A stretch of 64,000 nucleotides of DNA from Microbacterium sp. Marseille-Q6965 (GTDB lineage: Bacteria > Actinomycetota > Actinomycetes > Actinomycetales > Microbacteriaceae): the NCBI RefSeq assembly GCF_946151065.1, contig NZ_CAMGZA010000003.1:1-64000 (forward strand), read 5' to 3'. The notes under the pieces are model-generated. The model was not told where the DNA came from. It saw only the letters and a program-made list of their open reading frames with translations, and ran no database searches. Made by a program: the position numbers and the translations under genes. Of this stretch, positions 63,164 through 64,000 are shown in pieces (the stretch's first letter is position 1; each line of letters starts with the position of its first letter).

Positions 63164-64000
63164 ATGTCGACCCTCGCTTCCGCCGCCCCCGTCCACGCCC
63201 CGCACGTTCCCGCCACCGGGTCGCGCCTCACCTTCGGTGGCCTGGTGAAGGCCGAGTGGATCTCGCTGACGAGCCTGCGCGGCACGCACCTCGCGCTGTG
63301 GATCGGCGCCGCCCTGGCGTTCGGGCTCACCGCCGGAATGTCGTTCATCTACGGCCTCTCCACCACGCGCGACGACAACCCCATGCCGATCGAGGGCGTG
63401 CCACCCCTGTCGATGGCGATCCTCAACGGCTACATCGTGGCCATCGCCGTCGCGGTGGTGCTGGGCGCCGCGGCCTACGCCAAGGAGCACGCCACCGGCT
63501 CCCTGCGCACCCAGCTCGCGGCGGCGCCTCGCCGCGTCCCCACCCTCGGCGCCAAGGCGGTCGTCGTCGGCGGCACGCTGTTCGTCTTCGCCGCCGCCGG
63601 GTTCGCCCTCTGCCTCGCCGCCTGCGCCGGCATCTATGCCGCCTTCGACATGCCGACGAACGTGGTCGACGCGGTGCCGGAGCTGGTCCTTCCCGTCCTC
63701 GGCATCGCGCTCGGCACGGCGCTGGCAGGCGTCTTCGCCCTGGGCCTGTCGGCCATGCTGCGGTCGGAGACCTGGTCGATCACGCTCACGTTCGTGTTCA
63801 TCTTCGTGCTGCCGACGCTGCTGTACACGCTGCCGTGGGAGTGGGCACAGCGGACCTCCGAGTACCTCCTGGGTACGACGATCCAGGAGCTTCCCGATAC
63901 GACGGGCGGCCTCGCCGGTGACTACCTGACCGATCTGGCGGTCACCGTGGCGTGGGTCGTGGCGGCGTTCGTCGGCGGCGCGCTCGTCATGCACCGCCGC
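63164..64000 (+). CDS. ABC-2-type exporter permease, cut by the window end
   Basis: The visible 279 residues start MSTLASAAPVHAPHVPATG and include the helices LALWIGAALAFGLTAGMSFI, LNGYIVAIAVAVVLGAAAY, LVLPVLGIALGTALAGVFAL and ITLTFVFIFVLPTLLYTL, an ABC-2 membrane layout. The region EHATGSLRTQLAAAPRR is the usual cytoplasmic loop of these permeases. CGAAAGG precedes ATG 63164. It pairs with the ATPase 27 bases upstream. Confidence 0.9.
   Translation, partial: MSTLASAAPVHAPHVPATGSRLTFGGLVKAEWISLTSLRGTHLALWIGAALAFGLTAGMSFIYGLSTTRDDNPMPIEGVPPLSMAILNGYIVAIAVAVVLGAAAYAKEHATGSLRTQLAAAPRRVPTLGAKAVVVGGTLFVFAAAGFALCLAACAGIYAAFDMPTNVVDAVPELVLPVLGIALGTALAGVFALGLSAMLRSETWSITLTFVFIFVLPTLLYTLPWEWAQRTSEYLLGTTIQELPDTTGGLAGDYLTDLAVTVAWVVAAFVGGALVMHRR

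Overview
The window is very GC-rich, densely coded DNA with GTG starts, stop/start overlaps and long GC-only terminator hairpins. With lipoprotein SBPs, ESX-type small proteins, a MarP-like protease and a sortase-type surface protein, this points to a high-GC Gram-positive actinomycete, probably Microbacteriaceae (inference; no rRNA or other phylogenetic marker is present). I see no tRNA, rRNA, CRISPR array, transposase or integrase.

Layout. (1) 1-210 is an error-rich inverted copy of part of the permease gene at 40673-41602, fused to a tannase-like esterase that lacks its own N-terminus; it looks like a contig-edge artefact. (2) 1891-10343 is one catabolic regulon: an IclR regulator, a SsuABC/NitT-type importer, an FAD oxidoreductase, an IlvD/Edd dehydratase and a two-subunit aconitase-X-type dehydratase. 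Two identical-arm palindromes (CTTCCG-N5-CGGAAG) lie in front of the importer and in the divergent promoter of the enzymes. (3) 10429-16197 holds two secreted alpha/beta-hydrolases and two membrane proteins of unknown role. (4) 16226-31650 is an aromatic O-demethylation island: benzaldehyde/vanillin-type dehydrogenase, MetF, PurU, a LigM-like tetrahydrofolate-dependent O-demethylase, PadR, two P450s that lack the usual acid-alcohol pair, an Fe3+-type ABC importer whose ATPase overlaps a P450 gene, another secreted hydrolase, a frameshifted luciferase-like oxidoreductase and a substrate-binding lipoprotein. (5) 31771-33992 holds PaaX and MarR regulators and a frameshifted HtaA-domain gene. (6) 33994-42516 is an eight-gene minus-strand operon in which nearly every stop overlaps the next start: polar-solute ABC importer, CapA-like protein, CaiB/BaiF CoA-transferase, two 2-hydroxyacyl-CoA-dehydratase-like proteins and an MFS exporter. 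A second purU, identical to the first apart from its first codons, diverges from it. (7) 43640-64000 is mostly housekeeping or accessory: a degenerate beta-lactamase fold, M13 peptidase, MarP-like protease, MATE, M23 peptidase, SpoU methyltransferase, a 2107-residue repetitive surface protein, an mntH/mntR pair with a DtxR-type operator, an ESX/YbaB group, and an ABC-2 exporter cut by the window end.

How it may work together. Secreted esterases could release methoxylated aromatics or aromatic acids; ABC importers take them up; aldehyde dehydrogenase, P450 and LigM-like enzymes oxidise and demethylate them. The methyl group would pass from 5-methyl-THF through MetF (and a FolD encoded elsewhere) to 10-formyl-THF, which PurU hydrolyses to formate. 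The CaiB/dehydratase-like operon and the AcnX/IlvD regulon do not match any pathway I can name and are the best candidates for undescribed catabolic systems. Several single-base frameshifts and the chimeric left edge suggest draft-quality sequence, so each broken gene should be confirmed before being called a true pseudogene.
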